From Pseudobacillus lumedeiriae (GTDB lineage Bacteria; Bacillota; Bacilli; Bacillales; Domibacillaceae): a DNA stretch of 64,000 bases. The notes under the pieces were generated by a model that saw nothing but the letters and a program-made list of their open reading frames with translations, did not search any database and had not been told where the DNA came from. The stretch spans positions 434,001 through 498,000 of the forward strand of contig NZ_JAUIYO010000002.1 of the NCBI RefSeq assembly GCF_044891285.1, written 5' to 3'. The position numbers and the translations under genes are program-made. Positions 18,150 to 26,341 of this stretch are shown here, piece after piece; within the stretch, counting starts at the first letter, position 1; each line of letters starts with the position of its first letter.

Positions 18150-18723
18150 CATAGCCTCCATCATTCACCCATTTGTCGACTACATCCATATTAGGGAAAA
18201 GCATCGCAGCGCTAAAGAATTGTTTCACTGGGTGCAAACGTTTATAGAGGCTGATGTACCCGCGGAAAAGATCATTGTAAATGACCGGGTAGATGTAGCG
18301 CTGGCAGCAGAAGCCGGTGGCGTACAGTTGACTGAAAACAGCCTTCCGTTACAGATAGTAAAGCCGTTTACTGCTTCTATGAAAGCAGGATGTTCCATTC
18401 ATGAACCGGCTGCTGCTATAAAAGCTGAGAGTAATGGGGCGGACTGGGGCTTGTTCGGTCATATTTATCCGACGGCTTCTAAACCCGGCAGAACACCAGC
18501 TGGCTTAGAACAGCTGAAAGCGGCTACACGTGCTGTGAACATGCCGATCATAGCGATTGGAGGAATTATGCCGCATCATATTCAAGAAGTAAAAGAAGCT
18601 GGTGCAAGCGGAATCGCTGTGATGTCGGGGATTTTCGGGAGTAAAGATCCGGCAGATACTGCTGCATATTATCGAAATGAAATCAATAAGGAGGAAAAAC
18701 AGACGTATGAATATCGTTATTAA
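18091..18723 (+). CDS. tenI: Thiazole tautomerase TenI
   Basis: 210 residues of the ThiE/TenI TIM-barrel family. Similar to B. subtilis TenI: FQLHAIT at the start, DYIHIREKHRSAKEL, NDRVDVALAAEAGGVQL, then WGLFGHIYPTASKPG and PIIAIGGIMPHHIQEVKEAG. The GFGHIF-type loop favours TenI, which aromatises the thiazole tautomer made by ThiG, over ThiE, but the two are hard to separate by eye. The ATG at 18091 has GAGGAGGAG upstream and lies inside the 3' end of thiH; the 3' end overlaps the start of thiS by 17 bases. Confidence 0.85.
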   Translation: MSFQLHAITTGKQELEQASDIASIIHPFVDYIHIREKHRSAKELFHWVQTFIEADVPAEKIIVNDRVDVALAAEAGGVQLTENSLPLQIVKPFTASMKAGCSIHEPAAAIKAESNGADWGLFGHIYPTASKPGRTPAGLEQLKAATRAVNMPIIAIGGIMPHHIQEVKEAGASGIAVMSGIFGSKDPADTAAYYRNEINKEEKQTYEYRY

Positions 18724-18910
18724 CGGTAAACAGGAAACAGTCGTTTTATCAGAGCCCACACTTACGAATCTGCTCGCAGTTTATTCACTGCAAGGGAAAG
18801 CGGTCATTGTCGAAAGCAATGGCCAGATCGTGCCAAAAGAAAAGATGGAATCAACGAAAGTACAAGAAGGAGACCGCATTGAAATCGTTCAGTTTGTCGG
18901 CGGCGGGTAA
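18707..18910 (+). CDS. thiS: Sulfur carrier protein ThiS
   Basis: 67 residues, ubiquitin-like beta-grasp. The C-terminus ends VQFVGGG, giving the Gly-Gly tail that ThiF adenylates and that is then converted to the thiocarboxylate sulfur donor for ThiG. The ATG at 18707 is preceded by AAGGAGG at about 12 bases. Overlaps tenI and is followed 15 bases later by thiF. Confidence 0.92.
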   Translation: MNIVINGKQETVVLSEPTLTNLLAVYSLQGKAVIVESNGQIVPKEKMESTKVQEGDRIEIVQFVGGG

Positions 18911-18925
18911 GAAGGAGGATACACG

Positions 18926-19939
18926 ATGGATAACCGTTATTCCAGACAGGAACTATTTCTAAAAGAAAAACAGCCTTATGCCGCCAAACACGTACTCATT
19001 GTCGGGGCGGGGGCACTTGGATCATCTTTGGCAGAAATGCTTGTCAGAGCTGGGGTCGGCCAGTTAACGATTATTGATCGTGATTATGTTGATTGGACCA
19101 ATCTGCAGCGGCAGCAGCTCTACAGAGAACAGGATGTAAAGGATCATCTGCCAAAAGCAGAAGCAGCGAGGAAACGGCTTGAAGAGATTAATTCAGATGT
19201 GAAGATCACTGCTATCACGGCAGATGGAGGACCGGAAGAACTTTCTGATGTAATGAATACATGCAGGCCTGACTTGCTGCTCGATGGAACCGACAATTTT
19301 GAGACGAGATTTTTAATCAACGATTTATCTCAAAAGTATAACGTGCCGTGGATATACGGAGCTTGTGTCGGCAGTCAAGGGGTCAGCTGTGTTATCATTC
19401 CGGGGGAAACGCCATGTTTTACTTGTCTGCTTGATGTCCTGCCAGCCGAGGGAATGACGTGCGATACAGCAGGAATCATTGCACCAGCCGTACAAATGAC
19501 AACTGCCTTTCAAGGCGCAGAGGCATTAAAAATCCTTGCTGACAGATGGAAAGATGTACGCAGGGAACTAGTTTCATTTGACTTGTGGAAAAATACGCAT
19601 TCAGCAATTAATACAGCTGTTTTAAAGAAAGAACACTGTCCATCATGTGGGAAGGAAGCAAGTTATCCGTATTTAGCTGAAGATAATCGCACGAAGACAG
19701 CCGTTCTTTGCGGCCGAGATACGGTCCAAGTAAGGCCGCCAAAAAACAGAACATTTAATTTAACGCAGCTGGCTTCAACGATGGAGCAGCAAGGCGCAAC
19801 AGTAAAGACAAATGGCTTTTTGCTCTCGGCTGTCATTTCAGGAAAAAGAATCGTGCTTTTCCAAGACGGCCGAATGCTGGTGCACGGATCCAAAGACCCG
19901 GAAAGTGCAAAAAAACTTTACCAGCAGCTTCTAGGGTAA
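18926..19939 (+). CDS. thiF: ThiS adenylyltransferase ThiF
   Basis: 337 residues, E1-like ThiF/MoeB/HesA family. ATP loop GAGALG (residues 27-32), the RQQLY strand, DGTDNFETRFLIND, and catalytic-cysteine region GMTCDTAGI. Two CXXC pairs (CFTC and CPSC) build the structural zinc site. It activates the ThiS C-terminus with ATP for sulfur transfer. A C-terminal extension of about 85 residues follows the MoeB-like core. Last gene of the thi operon; terminator follows. Confidence 0.93.
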   Translation: MDNRYSRQELFLKEKQPYAAKHVLIVGAGALGSSLAEMLVRAGVGQLTIIDRDYVDWTNLQRQQLYREQDVKDHLPKAEAARKRLEEINSDVKITAITADGGPEELSDVMNTCRPDLLLDGTDNFETRFLINDLSQKYNVPWIYGACVGSQGVSCVIIPGETPCFTCLLDVLPAEGMTCDTAGIIAPAVQMTTAFQGAEALKILADRWKDVRRELVSFDLWKNTHSAINTAVLKKEHCPSCGKEASYPYLAEDNRTKTAVLCGRDTVQVRPPKNRTFNLTQLASTMEQQGATVKTNGFLLSAVISGKRIVLFQDGRMLVHGSKDPESAKKLYQQLLG

Positions 19940-19962
19940 ACGCCGTTCATAAAAAATGATTC

Positions 19963-19996
19963 AAAAAGAAGCTTCCGTTGTGAGAAGCTTCTTTTT
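19963..19996 (+). terminator. Terminator of the thi operon
   Basis: Stem AAAAAGAAGCTTC / GAAGCTTCTTTTT with an 8-nt loop and T run. Confidence 0.85.
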
Positions 19997-20207
19997 TGTG
20001 TGTAGTTAAATAGAACGGAAAAGAGAGCACTTTTTCTTGTTCTAATTTTCCGGCGGCAGCGATATAACAAGAAGAGAGTACATATCCTTATGAAAAGAGA
20101 ATAGGAGATTTTGTCTTGTTTTGTCGAATCTATGGCAAACGTTTTTTTTGTTCCTTATGCTAGTAAGGAGCCGTAAATAGGGCTGAAAAAAGAAGGGGAG
20201 AGATGAA

Positions 20208-22106
20208 ATGAAAAATTGTGTACACTGCGGAAACCCGATCGGAGCAGGAACCAAGTTTTGTCCTTCTTGCGGCAAAGAAACCGCAGCTGGGCAAGCATCC
20301 AATCAAGAGTTTTCGGCTGCATTGGAAGCTGATGAAACGAATAAGCAGAACGACATAGTTAAAAAATCAAGGGGGAAGCTGCCTTGGGTCATCGCCCTCG
20401 TCGTTTTACTGTTAGGAGGAGGGGCAACGGCTGCTTTTCTGCTGAATAAGTCTCCGAAAGAGCTTTTTTTATTGTCGGAATATCATGCTTATGAGCAAGC
20501 GAAAGCAGATTTTGACGAAAAATACGGAGAGTCATTTGAATTCTCGAAAAAGTTAATGGAACAGCCGTCTACTTCCCAAATGACACTTCGCGCTGGATTG
20601 GAAATGGATAGTTTACAAAATGATCCAGACGCAGCGATGGTTATGGAAATGCTCAAAAATGCGACGATCACAGCAAAAATGAAACAAGATCCAAAGAAAA
20701 ACGCAGGGGATTACAATATCGCCTTGAACCTTGAAGGTGAAAAAGCGCTCGATATGGAGTTTGTTCATACAGATCAACAAATGGGCGCAAAGGTTCCTCT
20801 TCTTTATTCTAAGTTCTTTTATTTGAACTTAGATGAGTACGGCGAGTTTATGAGAAAGATGGATCCCTCCTACACAGGCCCGGAAAAACTAGAGCTTTCA
20901 CCAGTAGAGTGGAAAGACCTCGAACTGAAAGAAGAAGACGTTAACTATTTAACGGAACGTTACGCTGCCTTTTTGGTTGATCAGCTGAAAGATGAAAACT
21001 TTGAGCTGGAAAAAGGGGTAGAATATGAGTTTAAAGGTGAAAAGATGAAGTTGAGAAAAGTGACTCTCTCACTTTCATCGCAAGAGACAAAAAGCTTAAT
21101 GAACGAGTATATGGATCGGTTGATCAAAGATAAAAAGCTTCATAGCATGATAGCGGTTCGAGCGGAAAAAGTAATAAAAGCAGGAGCTGCAACAGAAGTA
21201 AGCGGGGAGATTCCGAGCCGTGAAGAAATGGAAGAAGAAATCGTTAATAGTTTAAAAGAAGCAAAGGAAAGCTTACAAGATGTAGAATTTCCTAATGGCT
21301 TGTCCTCTGTGCTGCTCATAGATAAAAAAGAGCAGATTATCGACCGGACAATGAAGATGACAGTAGCCAATCCGTCCGCTGAAGAAGTAGCCTTGAAGAT
21401 TCATACAAAGAACGTTCCTTATGGAAATGAGCAGCGTATGAAAGAGTTTACAATGGAAGCGATGCCGAAAGAAAATAAAGAAGAAAAAGTAACTGTTCAA
21501 GTGACAAATGACATGAAAGGCAAAGATGATAAGCGTACAGAGGATTTACGCATTTCCCTCCATGGAGCGAAAGAAGAAGCAGCCAATTTTAATATGAAAT
21601 CAACTTTTGCTGGTGATTCAAAAGGCAAACAGAATATTGATCGGGCGTTCACTCTCAAAGTCCAGGGAGATGCGGCTTATGAAGTGCCATCGGAGATTAG
21701 CGGCAAAGTAAAACAAGTACAGGACACGAACCTTGATAAAGAGTATTCTAATGAAAAGCTGGATGTTGAGGTCACTGTGGATGATGAAATGAATGGCGGA
21801 ACCCTTTCTTTTGTAGTAGATACGAAAACGAAACTAGTAGATAAAGTCACTGTTCCTGCGTTTAAAGAAAATCAGCCCGGCAGTCTGAATGTGAATGAAA
21901 TTACTGACGAACAGCTGGCACAAATTCAGCAGGAGGTAGGCTTAAACGTGATGAGTCTCATGAGCAGATTTGGATTGCTCGGAGGTGCCCCTATGGGAGA
22001 CCCATTCGGTGGTGATTCCCATGCGGAAGATTTATATGAAGAAGATGCCGCTGCTCAAGAAATGTTTAATAGTCAATCATCCGAAGAGGAAGAAGCTATT
22101 TTTTAG
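20208..22106 (+). CDS. Zinc-ribbon single-pass membrane protein with large extracytoplasmic domain
   Basis: 632 residues. The N-terminus is a zinc ribbon (CVHCGN...CPSCGK, residues 4-25), followed by a basic linker and one hydrophobic helix (about residues 62-84), then some 540 residues of charged, beta-rich sequence that should lie outside the membrane. An acidic tail (YEEDAAAQEMF, SSEEEEAIF) ends the protein. I recall such proteins in Bacillus as a DUF6583-like group, not confirmed. It is the first gene of a four-gene operon with two ABC permeases and an ATPase (12-base gap), so it may be an accessory or substrate-recognition part of that exporter. Function unknown. Confidence 0.72.
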   Translation: MKNCVHCGNPIGAGTKFCPSCGKETAAGQASNQEFSAALEADETNKQNDIVKKSRGKLPWVIALVVLLLGGGATAAFLLNKSPKELFLLSEYHAYEQAKADFDEKYGESFEFSKKLMEQPSTSQMTLRAGLEMDSLQNDPDAAMVMEMLKNATITAKMKQDPKKNAGDYNIALNLEGEKALDMEFVHTDQQMGAKVPLLYSKFFYLNLDEYGEFMRKMDPSYTGPEKLELSPVEWKDLELKEEDVNYLTERYAAFLVDQLKDENFELEKGVEYEFKGEKMKLRKVTLSLSSQETKSLMNEYMDRLIKDKKLHSMIAVRAEKVIKAGAATEVSGEIPSREEMEEEIVNSLKEAKESLQDVEFPNGLSSVLLIDKKEQIIDRTMKMTVANPSAEEVALKIHTKNVPYGNEQRMKEFTMEAMPKENKEEKVTVQVTNDMKGKDDKRTEDLRISLHGAKEEAANFNMKSTFAGDSKGKQNIDRAFTLKVQGDAAYEVPSEISGKVKQVQDTNLDKEYSNEKLDVEVTVDDEMNGGTLSFVVDTKTKLVDKVTVPAFKENQPGSLNVNEITDEQLAQIQQEVGLNVMSLMSRFGLLGGAPMGDPFGGDSHAEDLYEEDAAAQEMFNSQSSEEEEAIF

Positions 22107-22118
22107 ACGGGGGCATAT

Positions 22119-23363
22119 ATGAAAACAATCCTTACATTTACGCTTTTCAATATAAAGCTCCTTTGGAAAAATAGGATCACAGCCATGTTTTTATGGCTGT
22201 CTCCTATTTTCTTTTTATTTATTGTCGGTTTAATTGGAAGTGAAGGATTAGAAAAAGAACGGTTTGTCGATCCGTTTCAGCTCGTCATCGTCAATGAAGA
22301 CCCTACATTTGAAACGAGACTAGTGATCAGCCAGTTAACAGAAGGTGAGCATTTGAATTCGATTATGAGGACGGTAGAGTCGGACAGGAAGGAGGCAAAG
22401 CAGCTGTTAGAGGAAAATAAAGCCGCCGCCGTTGTCTACATTCCCCGTGGATTTAGTAAAGATGTTGCGAAGGGGATCAATACACCTGTTACGGTTGTCG
22501 GAAACGAACAGCGGCCGCTGCAAGCTGCACTCGTCCGGCAAGTAATGGAAAGTGCCGCCGGTTTTACATCCGCTGCTCAAAGCGGGATCAATACGGTTCA
22601 TTACTTTATGAAAGAAATGGATTTTACAAAAGAAGAAAGGAAAAAAGAATTTAAAAAAAATGTCGTCTCGTTTTCTCTTGATATATTGGGAAGAGGGAAC
22701 ATTTTTGAAGAGAAAAAACAAGCGGCTCTTTACCAAATTAATCTATGGCACTATTATGCGGTTTCCTTTTTAACGTTAATGATGATGGTTTGGAGCTTCA
22801 CCGGCCTTTTTCTTTTTAACAATCAGATGAATAAGGCACTTTCCCGCCGCTTGCTCACTGTAGGTTTCTCTTCTTACCATGGAGCCGCTGCAAAAATGAC
22901 CTTCGTGTTGATCGTTGTGCTTATGAGCAGTATGATCACTGTTATTTTATTGATGATCAGCGGCATGGTGAATTTGCATATTGAGTCCTTGCGTTTCACT
23001 GGCGGCTTTATTCTGACGGCCTTTTTATTTGCTGTTTTTTTCGTTATGATCGACACCCTGCTGGCGGATGAAAAGCTTTATTTGCTTGTAGGTTTAGCTT
23101 GTTTATTCGTAGGAACCACTGCGGGGGGGCACATTATTCCTGCTGTGTATTTTCCCGGTTGGCTGGAACAAATAAATGTGCTTACGATTAATGCCTGGGC
23201 ACTTGAGTATATGCTTACCTTTTTTTATCAACATTCGGCTCAAACATTCTTAAAGCTCTCTTTTATTCTATTATCCATTGCTTGTTCCTTTAGTTTGATT
23301 ACGATCGCTATTTTATATTGGCGGATGAGAGAAAGGAGAAGAGCCAGTGGGTGTGTACGTTAG
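22119..23363 (+). CDS. ABC-2 type transporter permease, subunit 1
   Basis: 414 residues. An N-terminal membrane helix is followed by a large extracytoplasmic domain (residues about 40-200) and five or six C-terminal helices; this is the ABC-2/YhgE-like architecture. The domain contains DPFQLVIVNEDPTFET, typical of such exporters. It should pair with the next permease as a heterodimer served by the downstream ATPase. Substrate unknown. Its 3' end overlaps the next gene by 17 bases. Confidence 0.82.
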   Translation: MKTILTFTLFNIKLLWKNRITAMFLWLSPIFFLFIVGLIGSEGLEKERFVDPFQLVIVNEDPTFETRLVISQLTEGEHLNSIMRTVESDRKEAKQLLEENKAAAVVYIPRGFSKDVAKGINTPVTVVGNEQRPLQAALVRQVMESAAGFTSAAQSGINTVHYFMKEMDFTKEERKKEFKKNVVSFSLDILGRGNIFEEKKQAALYQINLWHYYAVSFLTLMMMVWSFTGLFLFNNQMNKALSRRLLTVGFSSYHGAAAKMTFVLIVVLMSSMITVILLMISGMVNLHIESLRFTGGFILTAFLFAVFFVMIDTLLADEKLYLLVGLACLFVGTTAGGHIIPAVYFPGWLEQINVLTINAWALEYMLTFFYQHSAQTFLKLSFILLSIACSFSLITIAILYWRMRERRRASGCVR

Positions 23364-24525
23364 CAAAGGGAAATATTTCATTCGAAAGCCGTTAACTTGG
23401 ATTTTCCTGTTTATCCCTCTCACAGCCTCTCTTTGCTTCGGAATGTTCTTAAGCAAACAGCAGGCAGCACTGACTATTCCAGTTGCGGTTGTAGATGAAG
23501 ATAGAACGAACTTATCTAAAAGCGTAATAAAGGAGTTAAAAAAGCAGCCGGAGCTGACGGTTGAAAGTGTAACGGCTTTATCTGCAAAAAAACAGCTGCT
23601 GCAGGGAGAAGTAGACAGTGTCATTATTATGAAAGAACATTTTCAAACACGCTTGCTAAAAGGGGAACATGATCAATTGATTGAGCTATGGACTTCTCCT
23701 CTTTCTGCCGCGGCAGGCATTGTGCGTGAAATAACAGCGAGTGAAGTCATTAAACAGGCGAGTGCGGTTAAAGCAGCTAATAAAGTGGTCTCGCTGTATG
23801 AACAAAAAAATGGGAGTCACGTGGAAAGTGGAGCGATATGGAAGCAGGCTTTTAATTATACAATGGCCCAATGGCAGCCAGCACCGTTGATGACTGTACA
23901 CTATGAAACATGGACAAGTGAAAACCAAGTGCAGAAAAAAGAACGATCCTCTGTATTATTTTCCTCTTACCTCGGTTTGTGGAGTTTTTTCACACTGTTG
24001 TCTTGCTTTGTACTGACAGACTGGGCTGTGAAGGAACGACTGACTGTGTTTCCGCGCATCCGTGCAAGCAGTATGGGGCTGCCGGCTTATTTATACCAAT
24101 GTTCGGCTGCTTCTCTGACCATTCAATTGTTTCAAGCAGGCTTGTCTGTCCTAGCTTTTCATCACTTGAACATAATCACCGGCCGGGTAGTTATATTCGT
24201 TGTTATGGCTGTTTTTATCCTTTTTTGTACAGCGACGGCTTTGTTATTTGCGCTTTATCATCATCATTTAGGATCTTTTTATTTATCGGTATTAAGTGGT
24301 ACGCTGCTGTTTGCTCTTATTGGAGGAAGCTTCTTCCCAGCTAGTGAATGGTTTGTTGATATCGAGAGAATAAGCAGTTTGTTTCCACAGGCTGCTTTAA
24401 CAGCCGCAGGAAATGGCCATCAGTGGGGAAGTCCGCCCATATGGAGAAACACAGTGGTCATGGCTGCAGCCGCTTTTTTTATATGGATCTGGACGATTTG
24501 GAAGGCAGGGAAACTCAATGATTAG
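23347..24525 (+). CDS. ABC-2 type transporter permease, subunit 2
   Basis: 392 residues with the same plan as the preceding gene: one N-terminal helix (TWIFLFIPLTASLCFGMFL), an extracytoplasmic domain starting IPVAVVDEDRTNLSKS, and a C-terminal membrane domain of about five helices. GTG start with AAAGGAG nine bases upstream, inside the end of the previous gene; its own end overlaps the ATPase start by 8 bases. Such overlaps indicate coupled synthesis of a heterodimeric exporter. Confidence 0.82.
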   Translation: MGVYVSKGKYFIRKPLTWIFLFIPLTASLCFGMFLSKQQAALTIPVAVVDEDRTNLSKSVIKELKKQPELTVESVTALSAKKQLLQGEVDSVIIMKEHFQTRLLKGEHDQLIELWTSPLSAAAGIVREITASEVIKQASAVKAANKVVSLYEQKNGSHVESGAIWKQAFNYTMAQWQPAPLMTVHYETWTSENQVQKKERSSVLFSSYLGLWSFFTLLSCFVLTDWAVKERLTVFPRIRASSMGLPAYLYQCSAASLTIQLFQAGLSVLAFHHLNIITGRVVIFVVMAVFILFCTATALLFALYHHHLGSFYLSVLSGTLLFALIGGSFFPASEWFVDIERISSLFPQAALTAAGNGHQWGSPPIWRNTVVMAAAAFFIWIWTIWKAGKLND

Positions 24526-25255
24526 CATCAAGAATGTGGAGAAATATTACCGTAAAAAGAAAATACTTGGCCCGGTAAATCTACATGTAGACAAAGGAGA
24601 AATTTTTGGATTGGTTGGGCCGAACGGGGCCGGAAAGTCCACCCTTCTTTCCATATTAGCGACCATTACCATTCCTTCTGCCGGAAAGGTAACGATCAAA
24701 GGGCTGGATGCGGTGAAGCAGGCGAAAGCTGTTCGCAGGCAAATTGGCTATGTGCCGCAGGATATTGCTCTTTGGGAGGACATGACGGTCAAAGAGAATA
24801 TGTTATTTTGGAACAAGGTATCAAAGAGTAAGAAAAAGGAAGAACAATTAAAGGAGCTTTGCGAGTCTGTTCAGCTTTGTGGCAAATGGGAGGAGAAAGC
24901 ATCACGGCTTTCAGGCGGCATGAAAAGAAAGCTTAACATAGCCGTCTCTTTAATTCATGAACCCGATCTTTTATTGATGGATGAACCGACAGTCGGTATT
25001 GACCTTCAGTCTAAATTTGAAATAAATGAGTTGATGAAACAATTGGCCAGCGATGGAAAAACGATCGTATATATCACACATGATGTGAACGAAATCATCT
25101 ATATGTGTACGAGAATAGGGGTCTTAAAACAGGGGGAGTTTCATTTTATAGGAACAATGAATGAAGCGGCTGCTCTATTGAAACGGTGCGGTGATGACTG
25201 GAAAAATGAGGAGGACATCATCTTTCAACTTTTAAAGCAGAAGCTGAATAAGTAA
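24518..25255 (+). CDS. ABC transporter ATP-binding protein
   Basis: 245 residues. Walker A GPNGAGKST (34-42), Q-loop YVPQDIALWEDMTV, signature LSGGMKRK, Walker B LLLMDEP and H-loop YITHD are all intact. Belongs to the drug/antibiotic-type ABC-2 exporter ATPases. The longer frame upstream is out of character; ATG 24518 begins MISIKNVEKYY and overlaps permease 2 by 8 bases. It powers the two permeases of this operon. Confidence 0.92.
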   Translation: MISIKNVEKYYRKKKILGPVNLHVDKGEIFGLVGPNGAGKSTLLSILATITIPSAGKVTIKGLDAVKQAKAVRRQIGYVPQDIALWEDMTVKENMLFWNKVSKSKKKEEQLKELCESVQLCGKWEEKASRLSGGMKRKLNIAVSLIHEPDLLLMDEPTVGIDLQSKFEINELMKQLASDGKTIVYITHDVNEIIYMCTRIGVLKQGEFHFIGTMNEAAALLKRCGDDWKNEEDIIFQLLKQKLNK

Positions 25256-25265
25256 GTGAGTGAGG

Positions 25266-25307
25266 GAACGGCCCGGGCGTTTAGTCTTCAGGCCGTTCTT
25301 TATTTTT
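25266..25307. terminator. Terminator between the ABC operon and ywaF
   Basis: Stem GAACGGCC / GGCCGTTC with a 17-nt loop, T run on the plus side and A/T on the other; lies between convergent genes. Confidence 0.75.
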
Positions 25308-25310
25308 TAG

Positions 25311-26051
25311 TTAAAAGTAGTGATGAAACTCTCTTTCAACAACAGCCGTTGCTGATTTTTCTCTGAACAGCAGCCAGATAACGATACTTAAAGTGAACGC
25401 GACGGCTTCTAATGAAAGAATGTACCAAGGATAAGGACCCAGCAAATCGATCATGCTCGCTGTTTCAGGTTTATGACGCAGGAAAAGGTAGTTTCCATTT
25501 GTTAACTTATTAATGACAAAAATCATAGATGCTAGGACATTAAGGAAGATCATTGTTTTTACAACGGACAAGAAGGAAGGCCTGTACCCTTTCACCCAAG
25601 TAAAATAAAGGGGTGTGCAAAAGATAAGTAAGTGTGTAAAGAAAAAGTGAAAAAAGCGGAAATGAGGAAAATCAAAATACAAATAAGGAGTAATTAATGC
25701 CTGAGATGCTCCTAATAAACCAATGAACAACAAAATTTCATATAATAGCTTGTTCCCTGTAATGAGCAGGAAAATGGTCAAAAATGTAGCGATGCTGCAT
25801 AGTTCTAAAGGGAGGGAGCGGTTTACTGTCCATAGATCTGTCCCAATCATCCATGAATGATAAGCGATTTCCATGCCAAGCAGGAAAAAGGCAGCTGTCC
25901 ATTCACCTATCCGTGTGTTTTTATCCGCCAGCTTCTTCCTATAGATAAATAGACTAAGGATCATCAAGAGTAAAAGCACTAATACAACGATATGACTAGT
26001 GGAAAACATGTAAAAATGAACATGCTCATAGCTGCCGCTGAGCCAATTCAT
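25311..26051 (-). CDS. ywaF: YwaF-family (TIGR02206) integral membrane protein
   Basis: 246 residues with six to seven hydrophobic helices. Family features: an N-terminal HVHFYMFSTSHI segment, WSRSLPLELCS-like NRSLPLELCSIATFL, then YFDFPHFRFFHFFFTH and LGPYPWYIL near the C-terminus. No catalytic motif; function of the family is unknown. Its own transcription unit; the ATG at 26051 is preceded by CAAGGGGGCAGAATC. Confidence 0.82.
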   Translation of the reverse strand: MNWLSGSYEHVHFYMFSTSHIVVLVLLLLMILSLFIYRKKLADKNTRIGEWTAAFFLLGMEIAYHSWMIGTDLWTVNRSLPLELCSIATFLTIFLLITGNKLLYEILLFIGLLGASQALITPYLYFDFPHFRFFHFFFTHLLIFCTPLYFTWVKGYRPSFLSVVKTMIFLNVLASMIFVINKLTNGNYLFLRHKPETASMIDLLGPYPWYILSLEAVAFTLSIVIWLLFREKSATAVVEREFHHYF

Positions 26052-26341
26052 GATTCTGCCCCCTTGTTTAGATAATGTTTCCTATCCAAGTCTATGATTG
26101 ATATTTTGAGAAAAAACAAGCACCATCTATATATAACGCAACAATAAGATGTGAGTAAGAGTTAATGTTGGTATAATTATATTATAGAGGCAGCCAAGGG
26201 GAAAGAACCCCGAAGAAAATATATTATATTTACTTTTGATGACGAGCGTTGGTGACAGTTAAACGTGGAATCAAAGATGGCATAAACGATAAAAACTAGA
26301 ATGAGAACGAGAAACATAGATTGTATGAAGGGGGGCTGCAC

